Shown: positions 25,203-38,953, counted from the first letter of the stretch. The stretch is 64,000 bases of DNA from Flaccisagitta enflata (GCA_965153355.1 OZ231126.1:42904001-42968000); one strand, 5' to 3'. Translations and numbers: made by a program. The notes: generated by a model from the sequence alone, not told the origin.

Positions 25203-26087
25203 GGAAAAGAAGAAGAAAGGAAGAAGAAGAAGAAGGAAGTTGGAAGCAGGTTTTTCTTGAAGGAAAAAATACCTTAGTCTCTATCAAGTTTTGTTTTGAT
25301 ATGATTACTGTAAATCACATATTTTGGGGTTGACTCATAGTTGTGTACTTTTCTCAGTCAGTGAAGCAGATCATAGTTTAAGGTTGTGTGTATCATGAGC
25401 TTTGAACAGTGGGAAGGCCATGATCAGACAAATGCGATGAATGTAGGGAGCGCAGTTAGACATACATATACTTTATATTGCCACTAGCACATTGTAAAAA
25501 CAAATTATCGATGCTTTTGGCTGTGGATTTGCTTCTATAGAGCAGCTCGTTGGTATAATATTGTGTGATATGGTATGGTATGGTATGGTATGGTATGGTA
25601 TGGTATGGTATGCTCTTGTCTTTTTTCTAGTTTTGGTTTGACAGCAATGTTGTCCAAATTTCATGCAATGGCAAATGGATACGAGGCGACTCTTTTGCGG
25701 GGTTCAGTCTCATTCAGTCCCTTTGCACCATCGAAACTTTACTGTATTCAAAGGTTATAAAAGAGGAAGGATATGATGTGCCAATGTAAGAAACGAGTCT
25801 CATAAAAACGCAGACTGTGAGAGCGAGACAAGACGTGAGACATGATTTCCTCTTTTTACATGACCTTAGGGGCGGTATAATCTGAGCACTTGGAAAAAAA
25901 TCCATTCACATGAACTTGTACAATAATTTACATTGCTGAGATTCAAACCACTAGGCTTGTCCCATTCATCCGCAATTTTTAGTCATTATTTTCAACAGAT
26001 CAATTATAACTTACAAGTTGTCACAATCGAAAGTAGTCTTATGACTTTGCCAAATTTTCTTTTATGCTTACCACGCGTATGTATCTA
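25203..26087. other. no gene seen; (GGTAT)n at 25570-25611
   Basis: Single-copy-looking sequence with one pentanucleotide array of about eight ggtat units. No supported gene. Confidence 0.5.
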
Positions 26088-26305
26088 AACAAGCCCGATC
26101 GGGCAACGATGCGTTCTGATTGTGTCTCTGCGTGGAGTGAATTTCATTGTATTTGTGATACATATCTAATGACAGACAGACTGGCGAAGTATCTTACATG
26201 ACAATCAAAAGAGCTTCTCAAGACATGTTAGTATATCATGCTGTCAAACCTCGATACGGCCGAAAAGCGTCGAGAAATGCATTTTGCACAGGCGTAAAGG
26301 ACATG
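26088..26305 (+). mobile_element. group 1 element, subfamily D, 3' truncated
   Basis: 'aacaagcccgatcgggcaac' and 'gatgcgttctgattgtgtct' match the other D copies through 'gcacaggcgtaaaggac'. The tetranucleotide tract and 3' hairpin are missing. Confidence 0.8.
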
Positions 26306-26537
26306 CGGAAAACAAATGCATAATGTCAAAGTGTTTCACAAATGTCACTTGAATCGTTCTTCTTAGCAAAAAAAAGATTCGACTGGTCCCCCTCAAAAAA
26401 GAGCCCAACTCTTTTGGGCTAAAAGGAAGATGAAAGATGCTTTGGAAGAGCAAAAGGTGAGTGAGTTATTGCCATATTTGGATGTGGTGAGACTTAGTCG
26501 ACGCCTGGCGGGCGCTGAAAAGAAAGAAACTCAGAGA

Positions 26538-26592
<55 letters not shown>
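26538..26592. repeat. (AG)n microsatellite
   Basis: About 26 ga units. Confidence 0.97.
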
Positions 26593-26615
26593 CTTAAAAC
26601 TTATATGTAGTATTG

Positions 26616-27408
<793 letters not shown>

Positions 27409-27776
27409 TTTATTGGTAGTTACTTAAATGTTTCACATCATTACAAGCCTTTGAGATGAGGCAGACTTCCAGTACCGATGGGGAAACACTGAAGGGTAAT
27501 GCTCAGAAATTCATTTTCATGTTGACTTTAAAGCATCTGATCCAACAATAAAAAAAAAATTCAAACAAGCAATCAGTGGAAATAGATCTAAGTCACGATA
27601 TAATTATATGCAACTATATTGACAGACAAAAAAAAAACAGACAAACGTTTAAACTGAACAATTACAAGCGAAGTCGCATGATCAATTTTGATCATGCGAA
27701 CAAAAAAAAAAGCCATGAATGAGGATTATATTAACTGATAAATATACCGAAATTATCAAGAACAAAATAACGAGAC

Positions 27777-27804
27777 AAAAAAAAAAAAAAAAAAAAAAAA
27801 AAAA
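27777..27804. repeat. poly-A, 28 bp
   Basis: Directly left of the 5' end of a group 1 element. Confidence 0.95.
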
Positions 27805-27809
27805 CAAAC

Positions 27810-29944
27810 AACAAGGCCAACACCTATAAGTCGCGTGCAGGACAAAAATAACTGAACTGACCTGACTCCTTATTGTATCTTTTTATTGAAAATCAGACTT
27901 AAACGCAACCCAAAAAGACACAAACCAGACTCAAACCAGACTCAAACCAGACTCAACGGAGACTCAAACCAGAATTAAACCAGACCGAAACCAGACCTAA
28001 ATCAGACATAAATCAGACATAAACCAGACATAAACCAGATTTAAGCCAGACTCAAACCAGACTCAAACCAGACTCAAACCAGACTTAAACCAGACTGAAA
28101 CCAGGCTCAAACCAGGCTCAAACCAGGCTCAAACCAGAACCAAACCAGACTCAAACCAGACTCAAACCAGACTCAAACCAGAATTAAACCAGACCAAAAC
28201 CAGACCAAAACCAGACCTAAATCAGACCTAAATCAAACATAAACCAGACAAAACCAGACATAAACCAGACATAGACCAGACCTAACCCAAACCTAAACCA
28301 GACATAAATCAGACATGAACCAGTCTTAAACCAGACTTAAACCAGACTTAAACCCGACTTAAACCAGACTTAAACCATACTTATCATTAGTATCATTTTT
28401 ACCAGCAGACTTAAACCATTAGACCAGCAGACTTAAACCATTAGATTTAAACCAGCAGACTTAAACCAGCAGACTTAAACCAGCAGATTCAAACCAGCAG
28501 ACTGTAACCAGCAGATTTAACCCATTAGATTTAAACCAGCTGACTTAAACCAGCAGATTTAAACCAGCAGATTTAAACCATGAGACTTTTACCATCAGAC
28601 TTTACCTAGCAGACTTTAACCAGCAGACTCTAACCTGCAGACTTGAACCAGCAGACTTCAACCAGCAGACTTTAACCAAAAATGACCAAAAATGACCAAA
28701 AATGACCAAAAATGACCAAAAATGACCAAAATGACCAAAAATGACCAAAATGACCAAAATGACCAAAAATGATCAAAATGATCAAAATGACCAAAAATGA
28801 CCAAAAATGACCAAAATGACCAAAATGACCAAAAATGACCAAAAATGACCAAAATGACCAAAATGACCAAAATGACCAAAAATGACCAAAAATGACCAAA
28901 ATGATCAAAATGACCAAAAATGATCAAAATGACCAAAATGACCAAAAATGACCAGAAATGACCAAAAATGACCAAAATGACCAAAATGATCAAAATGACC
29001 AAAATGACCAAAAATGACCAAAAATGACCAAAAATGACCAAAAATGACCAAAAATGATCAAAAATGACCAAAAATGACCAAAAATGATCAAAATGACCAA
29101 AATGACCAGAAATGACCAGAAATGACCAAAAATGACCAAAAATGATCAAAAATGACCAAAAATGACCAAAAATGACCAAAAAATGACCAAAAATGACCAA
29201 AAATGATCAAAGTGATCAAAATAACCCAAAATGACCAAAAATGACCAAATTGACCAAAATGACCAAAAATCACCAAAATGACCAAAATGACCAAAAAATC
29301 ACCAAAGATGACCAAAAAATGACCAAAAATGACCAGAAATGACCAAAATGACCAAAACAACCAAAAATGACCAAAAATGACCAAAAATGACCGAAAATGA
29401 CCAAAAATGACCAAAAATGACCAAAAATGACCAAAATGACCAAAATGACCAAAATGACCAAAATGACCAAAATGACCAAAATGACCAAAATGACCAAAAA
29501 TGACCAAAAATGACCAAAAATGACCAAAAATGACCAAAAATGACCAAAAATGACCAAAAATGACCAAAAATGACCAAAATGACCTAAAATGACCAAAAAT
29601 GACCAAAATTGATCAAAATTGATCAAAATTGATCAAAATTGATCAAAATTGATCAAAAATGACCAAAAATGACCAAAAATGACCAAAATTGACCAAAATG
29701 ACCAAAATGACCAAAATGACCAAAATGACCAAAATGACCAAAATGACCAAAAATGACCAAAAATGACTAAAAGCAACCAATAATTCCAAAAAAACAAAAA
29801 AAAATGATTCAAAATAACTCCAGACTACCCAAAAAGACGCAAAAAAGCAAAGTGTTACGGACCGACAGACCGACCGACAGACCGACCGACCGACCGACCG
29901 ACCGACGGAGCGGGTTGTAGAGTCGCGTGCACGCAACTAAAAAC
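27810..29944 (+). mobile_element. group 1 element, subfamily A, 2.1 kb with three successive cores
   Basis: 5' 'aacaaggccaacacctataa' then 'gtcgcgtgcag'. Core 1 (27935-28380) is an 11-bp repeat, aaaccagactc. Core 2 (28385-28675) is a 14-bp repeat, agacttaaaccagc. Core 3 (28676-29770) is an 8-10-bp repeat, gaccaaaaat. Then comes the gaccgaccgacc tract (29861-29908) and the hairpin agtcgcgtgcacgcaact with one mismatch, then A's. It is the largest group 1 copy here. No protein. Confidence 0.88.
28676..29770. repeat. gaccaaaaat tandem array, about 1.1 kb
   Basis: Units of 8, 9 and 10 bp differing only in A-run length. This gives long FGHF/WSF-type frames on the minus strand that are artefacts. 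Blocks with gatc variants cluster at 28770-28985 and 29600-29660. Confidence 0.95.
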
Positions 29945-30763
29945 AAACATACGATTAGTTATCTTCCTAGTTGATGATTCTCCGATGGGGCCGGCGAGTT
30001 GCTATCCAATTCAGCTGCGGGGTGTGAGTCTCCCTCACATGACCCTTTTTGCCTCAACCGTTGGCAAACAGGATTTTTTTCTTTTCCTTTGCCTATTTAT
30101 TTCTCCCTTTTCTTTTTTCTTCTATCTCGCGTTATGATTTTCCGATGCTTTCCGGGTCAACAAACGATCGCAGTGTCGCTAAGCAACGTGAGGAGTGTCG
30201 CTAAGCAACGTCGCTAAGCAACGTGAGGGGTTGACTGCAGAGGCGACAACGCGTCGGCTACGTGCGCTGACTACATGGACGATGAGTGTGAATCTGTAAA
30301 GCATATAGACTAAGTAACAAGATCCTAGATTTAAGTGTACAGACATTCATCAGTACCATCAGCAGGATTGTTTAAGTATAAACATTAAATATGCAACTCG
30401 ATGATTGTAAAAATATAAGCAAGCTGCGAGAGAAAGAGGGAAACGGAGTGAGAATATAAGAAGAGGGAAGGGATTTAAGGAGAAGGAAGGGGGGGGGGAC
30501 TTCGGCAAAAGAAGGAAAGAAATCGAAGAAAAGTAAGGAAGGGAGGAAGCAAGGTAGTAAGGCAAGAAGGAAGGGAGGGGAGGGAAGGAAGGAAGGAAGG
30601 AGGCATGGAAGCGGCAAATTAGGTGGAAGACAAGAGCGGGAAAAGAAATCACGATAAGAAAGGGAGGAAGGAATGAATGAATAAATGAAGGAGGGAAGGA
30701 AGAAACTTTTTCAAGGAAGAAAGGAAGAAAGGGAGAGAGGAAGAAAGGAAGAAAGGAAGGGAG
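29945..30763. other. no gene seen; purine-rich GAAG tract 30430-30760
   Basis: A short tandem 'gtcgctaagcaacgtgagg' occurs about three times at 30174-30227. Then imperfect gaagg repeats. Confidence 0.5.
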
Positions 30764-31362
30764 GAACAGGTCGCCCAAGGGCAATATGTGGTCAGCGATA
30801 CCCCTTGCCCTGCTTTGCATGGCTGTGAATCAGATTGAGAGGAAGCAGGGCAGCGGCCCCAAAGGGGACGAAGTCCTGTAGAACACACGGGGACTTTTGT
30901 CCGTCCGTCCGTCCATCTGTCCGTCAGTCCCCCCCAGGCCCTCTCAGGCCTGAAATCTGCCCTCTCTGGCCTGAAATCTGCCCTCTCAGACCTGAAATCT
31001 GCCCTCTCAGGCCTGAAATCTGCCCTCTAAGGCCTGAAATCTGAGAGGGCATATTTAAGGACTGAGAGGACAGGTTTCAGGCCTGAGAGGGCAGGTTTCA
31101 GGCCTGAGAGGGCAGATTTAAGGCCTGAGAGGACAGATTTAAGGCCTGAGAGGGCAGATTTCAGGCCTGAGAGGGCAGATTTCAGGCCTGAGAGGGCAGA
31201 TTTCAGGCCTGAGAGGGCAGATTTCAGGCCTGAGAGGGCAGATTTCAGGCCTGAGAGGGCCTGAGGGGACTAACGAACGGACGGACAAACGGACAAACGG
31301 ACAAACAAAAGTCCCCCTGTGCTCTACAGGACTTCGTCCCCTTCGGGGCCGCTGCCCAAAAA
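30764..31362 (+). mobile_element. group 2 element, subfamily F2 (full copy)
   Basis: 5' 'aacaggtcgcccaagggcaa' as in 23687-24390. The left terminal repeat is followed by ccgtccgtccgtcc (30900-30915), so a tetranucleotide tract lies at both ends. The core at 30950-31260 is a 20-bp repeat, ggcctgaaatctgccctct, that inverts near 31040 to gggcagatttcaggcctga. The right terminal repeat ends 'ggggccgctgcccaaaaaa'. Confidence 0.9.
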
Positions 31363-31373
31363 AGGTCGGAAGG

Positions 31374-31527
31374 GAGGAAGGAAGGAAGGAAGGAAGGAAG
31401 GAAGGAAGGAAGGAAGAAAGGAAGGAAGGAAGGAATGAAGAAAGGAAGGAAGGAAGGAAAGAAGAAAGGAAGGAAGGAAGGAAGGAAGGAAGGAAGGAAG
31501 GAAGGAAGGAAGGAAGGAAGGAGGGAA
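31374..31527. repeat. (GAAG)n microsatellite
   Basis: Begins about 10 bp after the group 2 right end. Confidence 0.96.
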
Positions 31528-31664
31528 GGATGTAACGAGGTTAGGAAAGGGAGAAGAAGTGGGGGGGACTAAAACGAGGAAAGAAATCGAAATAAAGGAA
31601 GAGAGGAAACGAGTCTCACGCGCGAAGAATTTTATTAGACACAAACAGGGTTGAAAGAGTAAGT

Positions 31665-31668
<4 letters not shown>

Positions 31669-31753
<85 letters not shown>
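31669..31753. repeat. (AG)n microsatellite
   Basis: About 42 ga units. Confidence 0.98.
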
Positions 31754-31756
<3 letters not shown>

Positions 31757-31951
31757 TTATCGCTGTGAGACATTCGGGCAGCGAGAAGGTGAGCAAGACG
31801 AACAAAACAACCCTTGGAGGTACACATCCTTGCATTTGAACTACAGAAAGAAACCTTAAAAAAATAAAATCCCATTAGAATAAAGATGAGTAGGGCGCAC
31901 ACTCTACGCCCATTATCCCTGTCTGTTTATCTGTCAGTCAGACTGTCTATC

Positions 31952-31954
<3 letters not shown>

Positions 31955-32011
<57 letters not shown>
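31955..32011. repeat. (CT)n microsatellite
   Basis: About 27 ct units. Confidence 0.97.
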
Positions 32012-32013
<2 letters not shown>

Positions 32014-32244
32014 TAGGTGCGCCAGCCAGTTTTTTAGCCCTAAATTTAATGCAGATGCAATCGTTCGTAGAATCGCGGGATAACCTTTTCACTTTTTTCC
32101 TTTTTTTTTCGATTCAGCCACGCCCCGTGCTTCAATTTTAAAACACCCCCCGTGACTACCTCGTGTTTACCGTTAATGCCAGCGACACTATACGATGCCA
32201 TGGCATACCTACCGACGTGCTATATATGTTTTCTTGTTCATCAT

Positions 32245-32716
32245 CAGGGCCGTGGAGAGGGGGGTCCACCCCCCTCTGAGAAGGGGGGCCCGAGCCTTAG
32301 GGGAGCCCGGGGGGCCCCTAGGGTAAAAGAAAAAAAAGAAGAAAAAGATAAAAGAATAAAAAAAACAAAAAAACAAAAAGAAGAAACAAAAAAAAAAACA
32401 GAAGAAAAAATGGAATAGTTATGCTCAAATTCAGATTAGATTATGCACCATCAGACTTTAGAGGTCAACTGAGGGGCCCATTTAGATCAAATCAACATCT
32501 GCTTAGTATCATCTTATAATCATCTTATAACTTTGTCTTCCTGGATTTGCGACTTGGCATAAGTGTTTTACTAATTTTTTTACGATACAAAAAAAATTGC
32601 AAAGTGGGGGGGGTGTAGGGGGACATAAAAGAGGGGGCCCAGCCTTGAGGGCACGAGGGGGGGGGCCCGGCCTTGAGGGCCCGAGGGGGGGCCCGCCGCT
32701 TCTCTCCACGGCCCTG
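32245..32716. mobile_element. hAT-type MITE with 8-bp target duplication
   Basis: The 15-bp terminal inverted repeats CAGGGCCGTGGAGAG (32245-32259) and its inverse (32702-32716) match exactly. Both ends are flanked by the same 8 bp, ttcatcat (32237-32244 and 32717-32724). A CAG-start TIR plus an 8-bp duplication is diagnostic of hAT-superfamily transposition (family knowledge). The interior is A-rich in the middle with G-runs near both ends. No transposase. Confidence 0.93.
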
Positions 32717-32991
32717 TTCATCATGCAGAAAGAGTCAGATCACCAGAGCTAAACATGATTCACATTCCCAGCCCCGAACCACTATCAGGCTCAAACCGCC
32801 GTCCTTTCTCTACAAGTTCCAAGTTGAGCAGAGACAAAGGCAGAGAGGCATCATTTGGTTGTGTGTCGATTAATGAAACGAAAACAATGTTGCCACCTTC
32901 ATCACCCTGTAAATGCTCCAAAATACTCAAGAATACTCTCAAACAAATGGCTGCATCACCTCCTAATACTCTCAGGCATTCCACGCATCTT

Positions 32992-33202
32992 TTTTTTTAG
33001 TCGCGTGCTAAGCGACTCTACACCCCGCTATGTCGGTCCGTCGGTCGGTCGGTTGGTCGGTTGGTCGGTCCCCTTTTTACTTTTTCGGGGTTTTTGAGCT
33101 TTTTGAGCCTACTGCTCCTGCCCAAATGCTCTGGTGACCTTCTCCAGCCCTGCTCCTGCCCACCCGCACGCGACTAGGGTAGCCATGTATCCGGCCTTGT
33201 TC
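32992..33202 (-). mobile_element. group 1 element, subfamily A (compact)
   Basis: 3' hairpin with a one-base-shifted loop (agtcgcgtgctaagcgact), ggtcggtcggttggtc tract. On the minus strand the 5' end is 'aacaaggccggatacatggc' followed by 'agtcgcgtgcgggtgggcag'. A poly-T run (33211-33248) follows. Confidence 0.88.
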
Positions 33203-33210
33203 TTTTTATT

Positions 33211-33248
<38 letters not shown>

Positions 33249-33249
<1 letters not shown>

Positions 33250-34130
33250 TTAAAAAGAGGGAGAACGAGGATCTCCTTTTTTTACGATCGCAGTAAAAGA
33301 AAAAAAAGAGAAAAAGAACGAAAAAAGGCGAATATTATTTATTGAAATCAGTTGAAAGCGAAGCTGTTGCGCATGCGCGCAGGAAGGCAGGGCATAGGAT
33401 TAGGAGGTGCTTTAGAGAAGCTTTTGAGTTGCTGAATTGGTGCCTAGTAGGTGCTATGGTAGTGCAGAGAAAATATCTAGGTTGTTCAAATAAAGCTAAG
33501 GGAGTGATATTTGGAACATAGACTAATTCGAAGATGCTTTAGTTCCCGTTATGGTCAGTTAGCAATTCGCTTTGCTTAAAATCAAATTTGCTACAACTTT
33601 CCTATATCATATTTTGAAAGATCGTCCCTTATCGAGCGGTCGCTAACGGTTGTCAGAGATGAATATGGTCCCCAGCAACAATCAAAGAGCATTGTTCTCA
33701 CAGTGATTGTATTTATTGCAAATTTGATTCTAAGCAATTTTTCTGTACGACTTCTGTGAACAATATTGACATTTTATTCATTTCTAGTGGGAAAACATGG
33801 ACGTATGTTTCCAAGGCAACCAGCTATTATAGGGAATAAAGCATCTTTTCCGTCATCTCTTTTTTAGATATCCTTCCCCCAGCTTCAATTGTCGTCACCT
33901 TATGCTTTTCCCCATTACCTAATCAAGATCTATTGCAGAGGCGCCGAGGAGGTACCTGGAAGGTGAAATGGCGGTGCCTAGGAGGTGCCGCAAAGGTACC
34001 CACAAGGTGCCTAGGGGATCTCTAGGAGGTAATTAGGAGGTGCCGAGGATATAGTGAGGAGGTGGCGAGATGCCTCGAGATTGTGTGAGGGGGCGCGAGA
34101 GGGCAAGTTGAAAGCCAACAAATTTTTTTT
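33249..34130. other. no gene seen; short ctaggaggt repeats
   Basis: Degenerate 'ctaggaggtgcc' direct repeats at 33950-34050. Otherwise single-copy-looking. Confidence 0.45.
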
Positions 34131-34177
34131 CTTTCTCTCTTTCTTTCTTTCATTTTTCTTTCTTTCTTTCCTTTTTC

Positions 34178-34252
<75 letters not shown>

Positions 34253-34276
34253 TTTTTCTTTCTTTCTTTCTTTTAA
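34131..34276. repeat. (TTTC)n microsatellite
   Basis: Mostly regular tttc with a few cctttttcc interruptions. Confidence 0.96.
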
Positions 34277-34733
34277 TCTATGTTCCTGTTCCTCACTATG
34301 CCAAACCGAAGAGGGCCGCGACGCCTCGTGAACCCTCGCTACTTTCATAAAACGGGCGACACCTCATTTAATCAAAGAAAAAAGAAATACTTTAGAATTA
34401 TGTCAGGGGAAAACGTCTGTAACCTGTTTGTCACCAAAATTCAGAAAAAAAAACGAAATAATTTGATTAGATGCGCGACACGATTGAAGGTGGCTTTTTG
34501 ACAGAATCAGAGAAAGTGAGGGTATGTGTAAAATAAAAAAACCACCTTAGTTCTTAAGTTTGCCGAGGAAGCCAATAAAAGATGGCATTTTGTTTACTCG
34601 CTTATTCTTCTAGCCTCTTTCTGTTCTTTCTGTTTTTCTGTTCCTTCTATCTCTCTAAAAACTCTATTCCATCTTTCTCTCTCTTACTTATGTATCTGTC
34701 GTCTTCTAACTTCTCTGTCTGTCTGTTTTTTGT
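34277..34733. other. no gene seen
   Basis: Single-copy-looking; becomes pyrimidine-rich from 34600. Confidence 0.4.
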
Positions 34734-34761
34734 TTGTCTGTCTGTCTGTCTGTGTGTGTGT

Positions 34762-34855
<94 letters not shown>
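34734..34855. repeat. (CTGT)n then (CT)n
   Basis: Short ctgt and gt runs, then about 44 ct units. Confidence 0.97.
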
Positions 34856-34856
<1 letters not shown>

Positions 34857-34913
34857 TTCTCCATTTCAGCTAAACTGACTCCTTTAAGTCCTTCTATCAT
34901 ATTTCTCACCCTC

Positions 34914-36337
34914 TTTTTAGTCGCGTGCACGCGACTCTATACCCCGCTTTGTCGGTCCGTCGGTCGGTCGGTCGGTCGGTTGGTCGGTCTGTCCCCATTT
35001 TACTTTTTTTATTCGTTTTATTCCTATCAAGTCATTTTAACTCAATTGATTTTGAGTCAAATTAGATCATTTTAAGTCATTTTAAGTCATTTTAAGTCAC
35101 TTTAAGTCAAATTAAGTCATTTGAGTTATTATTGAATTTTAGTCAATTTAAGTCAATCTAGGTCATTTTAAGTAAATTCAAGTCAATTTAAGTCAGTTTA
35201 AGTCAGTATAAGTCAATTTAAGGCAGTATAAGTCAATTTAAGTCATTTTATGTCAAATTTAAGTCAAATTAAGTCATTTGAGTCATTATTGAATTTTAGT
35301 CAATTTAAGTCAATCTAGGTCATTTTAAGTCATTTTAAGTAAATTCAAGTCAATTTAAGTCAGTTTTACTCAGTATAAGTCAATTCAAGGCAGTATAAGT
35401 CAATTTTTATTTACATAATTATAGGTAATTATAGGTCATAATGCAATTTTGGGTAATCATAGGTAATTATAGGTCATTATAGGTCATTATGCAATTACAG
35501 GTAATCATAGGTCATTATAGGTAATCATAGGTCATTATAGGTAATTATAGGTTATTATGCAATTATAGGTCATTATAGTAAATTATAGTAAATTATAGGT
35601 AATTATAGGTCATTATGTAATTATAGGTAATTATAGGTCATAATAGGTAATTATAGGTCATTATGCAATTATAGGTCATTATTGGCAATTATAGGTAATT
35701 ATGTAATTGTAGATAATTATGGGTAATTATAGGTAATTATAGGTAATTATAGGTAATTATAGGTAATTATAGGTCATTAGGTAATTATAGGTAATCAAAG
35801 GTCATTAAAGGCAATTATTGGTCATTATGTAATTATAAGTAATAATAGGTAATTATAGATCATTATAGGTAATTATATGTCAATAGACAATTTTAGGTAA
35901 TTATAGGTCATTATTCAGTTATAGGTAATTATACCTAATCATAGGTAATTATAGGTAATTATAGGTCATTATGCAATTATAAGTAATTATAGGTAATCAT
36001 AGGTCATTATAGGTAATTATAGGTCATTATGTTATAATAGGTAATTATGGGTAATTATGGGTAATCATAGGTCAATATAGGTAATTATAGGTAATCATAG
36101 GTCATTATAGGTAATTATAGGTCATTATGTTATTACAGGTAATTATGGGTAATTATGGATAATCATACATAGTTATAGGTAATCATTGGTCCATATGTAA
36201 TTATAGGTAATCATAAGTCTTCATAGGTACTCATAGGTCATTATTTAATTATGGGTAATTATAGGTAATTATAGGTAATTAGGCGATTATATTATTAAGT
36301 ATATCTCGCACGCGACTTATAGGTGTTGGCCTTGTTT
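34914..36337 (-). mobile_element. group 1 element, subfamily A, 1.4 kb with two cores
   Basis: The 3' hairpin agtcgcgtgcacgcgact is at 34919-34936, then the ggtcggtcggtc tract. Core 1 is aagtcatttt/aagtcaattt (35025-35405). Core 2 is a roughly 10-bp repeat, ggtaattata or ggtcattat (35406-36295). The right end is 'ctcgcacgcgacttataggt' then 'gttggccttgtt'. Confidence 0.9.
35406..36295. repeat. ggtaattata tandem array
   Basis: About 90 imperfect units. It shares the 'gtcatt' word with the neighbouring core, which suggests one evolved from the other. Confidence 0.93.
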
Positions 36338-36580
36338 TCTACCTCCCTGAAAAGCCCTCAAGTTCTTCATTCTGACGTATTTAACCTTCTCTTTCGCGAG
36401 TCCTTTATTGTGTTCCAAAGAACTTTTCAAGTCTTGACTTGTCGACATTCATGAATAATGATTTTGCTGCTACCTACTTTCCCTTTTGCGAAACTCAAAG
36501 AACTCATTTCTCACTCGCTCTCTGTCATTTTCTGGTCGCAACTCTGGGCCACTGCTCAAACCTATCTTTTTTCCTTTCAT

Positions 36581-36926
36581 TTTTTAGTCGCGTGCACGCG
36601 ACTCTACAACCCGCTTTGTCGGTCCTTCACGCTTTACTTTTACTTTTTTTATTATACTTTTAAGTTATTTCTAGTCATTCTAAGATATTTTAAGTCATTC
36701 TAAGTCATTCTATGTTATTCTAAGTTATTCTAAGTCATTCTAAGTCATTCTAAGTTTTTTCAAGCCATTTAAGTCAAATAGGTCATTTTAGGTCTTTTTA
36801 AGTCATTTAAAGTTGTCTTGAGTCATTTAAAGTTGTCTTGAGACATTTTAAGTCATCTTAAGTGAATAAAAGTCATCTTAAGTTATTTAAGTCTCGCACG
36901 CGACTTAAAGGTGTTGGCCTTGTTTT
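36581..36926 (-). mobile_element. group 1 element, subfamily A
   Basis: Hairpin agtcgcgtgcacgcgact (36586-36603). The tetranucleotide tract is nearly lost ('gtcggtccttcacgc'). Core is an aagtcattct repeat. Right end 'ctcgcacgcgacttaaaggt' then 'gttggccttgtt'. Confidence 0.88.
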
Positions 36927-37021
36927 CTTTTTAAAGTTGTGTAAACACGTATTTTGTTTTAGATTAAGCATCGTAAAGGCAGAAGTCTACTGATAACTTA
37001 TATGTTATTGCTTTTTCAAAC

Positions 37022-37133
37022 TTTCTTCTTCTTCTTCTTCTTCTTCTTCTTCTTCTTCTTCTTCTTCTTCTTCTTCTTCTTCTTCTTCTTCTTCTTCTTC
37101 TTCATCTCCCTGTTCTTCTTCTTCTTCTTCATC
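37022..37133. repeat. (TTC)n microsatellite
   Basis: About 27 ttc units, then an interrupted tail. Confidence 0.96.
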
Positions 37134-37470
37134 CTCCTCTTCGTTAGCTACTGCTTACTGCTTCCTCTTGTCGTTTCGCCTTCATATTCCTTCTCGCAGT
37201 TACCTCCCTTTAACTGCGTAATAAAGATTAAGACGCGATTATGCAAACAGCATTCCAGTGCTTTTATAGTGGAAGTTCAAATATTCTTGGGAACAAATCT
37301 TGTATGAGCAAGTTTGTGTCTGGTTGTTTCTTTCCTGCTTACTATCAGCCAACTTTCTGTCTGTCTGTTTATCTGTTTCTCTGTGTGTTTAACTGTATGT
37401 TAATTTGTCTGTTTTTAGTCCTTCGTTTGTCGTCTGCCGTCTTTCTACCGTCTTTCTACCTGACTGTTTA
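37134..37470. other. no gene seen
   Basis: Single-copy-looking, grading into ctgt repeats. Confidence 0.4.
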
Positions 37471-37753
<283 letters not shown>

Positions 37754-37894
37754 CGAATGAGCTATGAATTGAGAAAGAATCGGAAGATTAAATGCGATTG
37801 CCTTTGTTTATGATTCAAAGGCAGAGAAAAAGGGGGAGGAATTTGCCAAGTTGATGTCCTTATCGGAGCAACTGTCGGAATATTGGACGGCTTT

Positions 37895-38400
<506 letters not shown>

Positions 38401-38708
38401 GGAACCACACATTCACGTCCTAAACTTGGACCCTGGAGACTAGATGATGGGGAATTACTCATGTTTGAAATTTTTCTAGAAGGATTGTATTTTTGTCCCC
38501 TAGAAAAAGCGCAAATATATCGAGACACAATAAGTTTCTAACAATAGTGATTCCGGAAGTATGTTTTGAATAATCTTTTATCAAGACCGTGTTAATGCAA
38601 ACGAAGATTTTGCTCTCTCCTAATCGGCAAAGCGAGCAAGAAAAAAAGAATGGAATGAAAACAGAAGAAAGCAAGAAAAACGGAAAGAAAAATAGAACGA
38701 ATGAAAAA

Positions 38709-38857
38709 AAGATCGGATACACGGCCACCAGTTGCGGACGGGTGGGCAGGGGCAGATATGCGCGTTTTCCCACTTTTCGACTCGTGCTGACGGACGGACC
38801 GACGGACCAACGGACGGACAAAGCCTCTTATAGAGTTGCGTATTCGCAACTAAAAAA
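38709..38857 (+). mobile_element. group 1 element, subfamily B
   Basis: 'gatcggatacacggccacca' then 'agttgcggacgggtgggcag'; cggaccgacgg tract; 'cctcttatag'; hairpin agttgcgtattcgcaact (38834-38851) and A's. The 5' agttgcgg motif again matches the 3' hairpin. A GAAA array follows within about 25 bp. Confidence 0.88.
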
Positions 38858-38875
38858 ATGAGAGAAGGAAAGAAA

Positions 38876-38879
38876 GGAA

Positions 38880-38953
<74 letters not shown>

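Noticed and set aside
28658-29626. Long minus-strand frames with GHFWSF repeats
   Set aside because: Generated by the gaccaaaaat tandem core. Unit length varies between 8, 9 and 10 bp, so no single frame is maintained.
28676-29770. CRISPR array
   Set aside because: Short degenerate units without unique spacers, in a eukaryotic repeat context.
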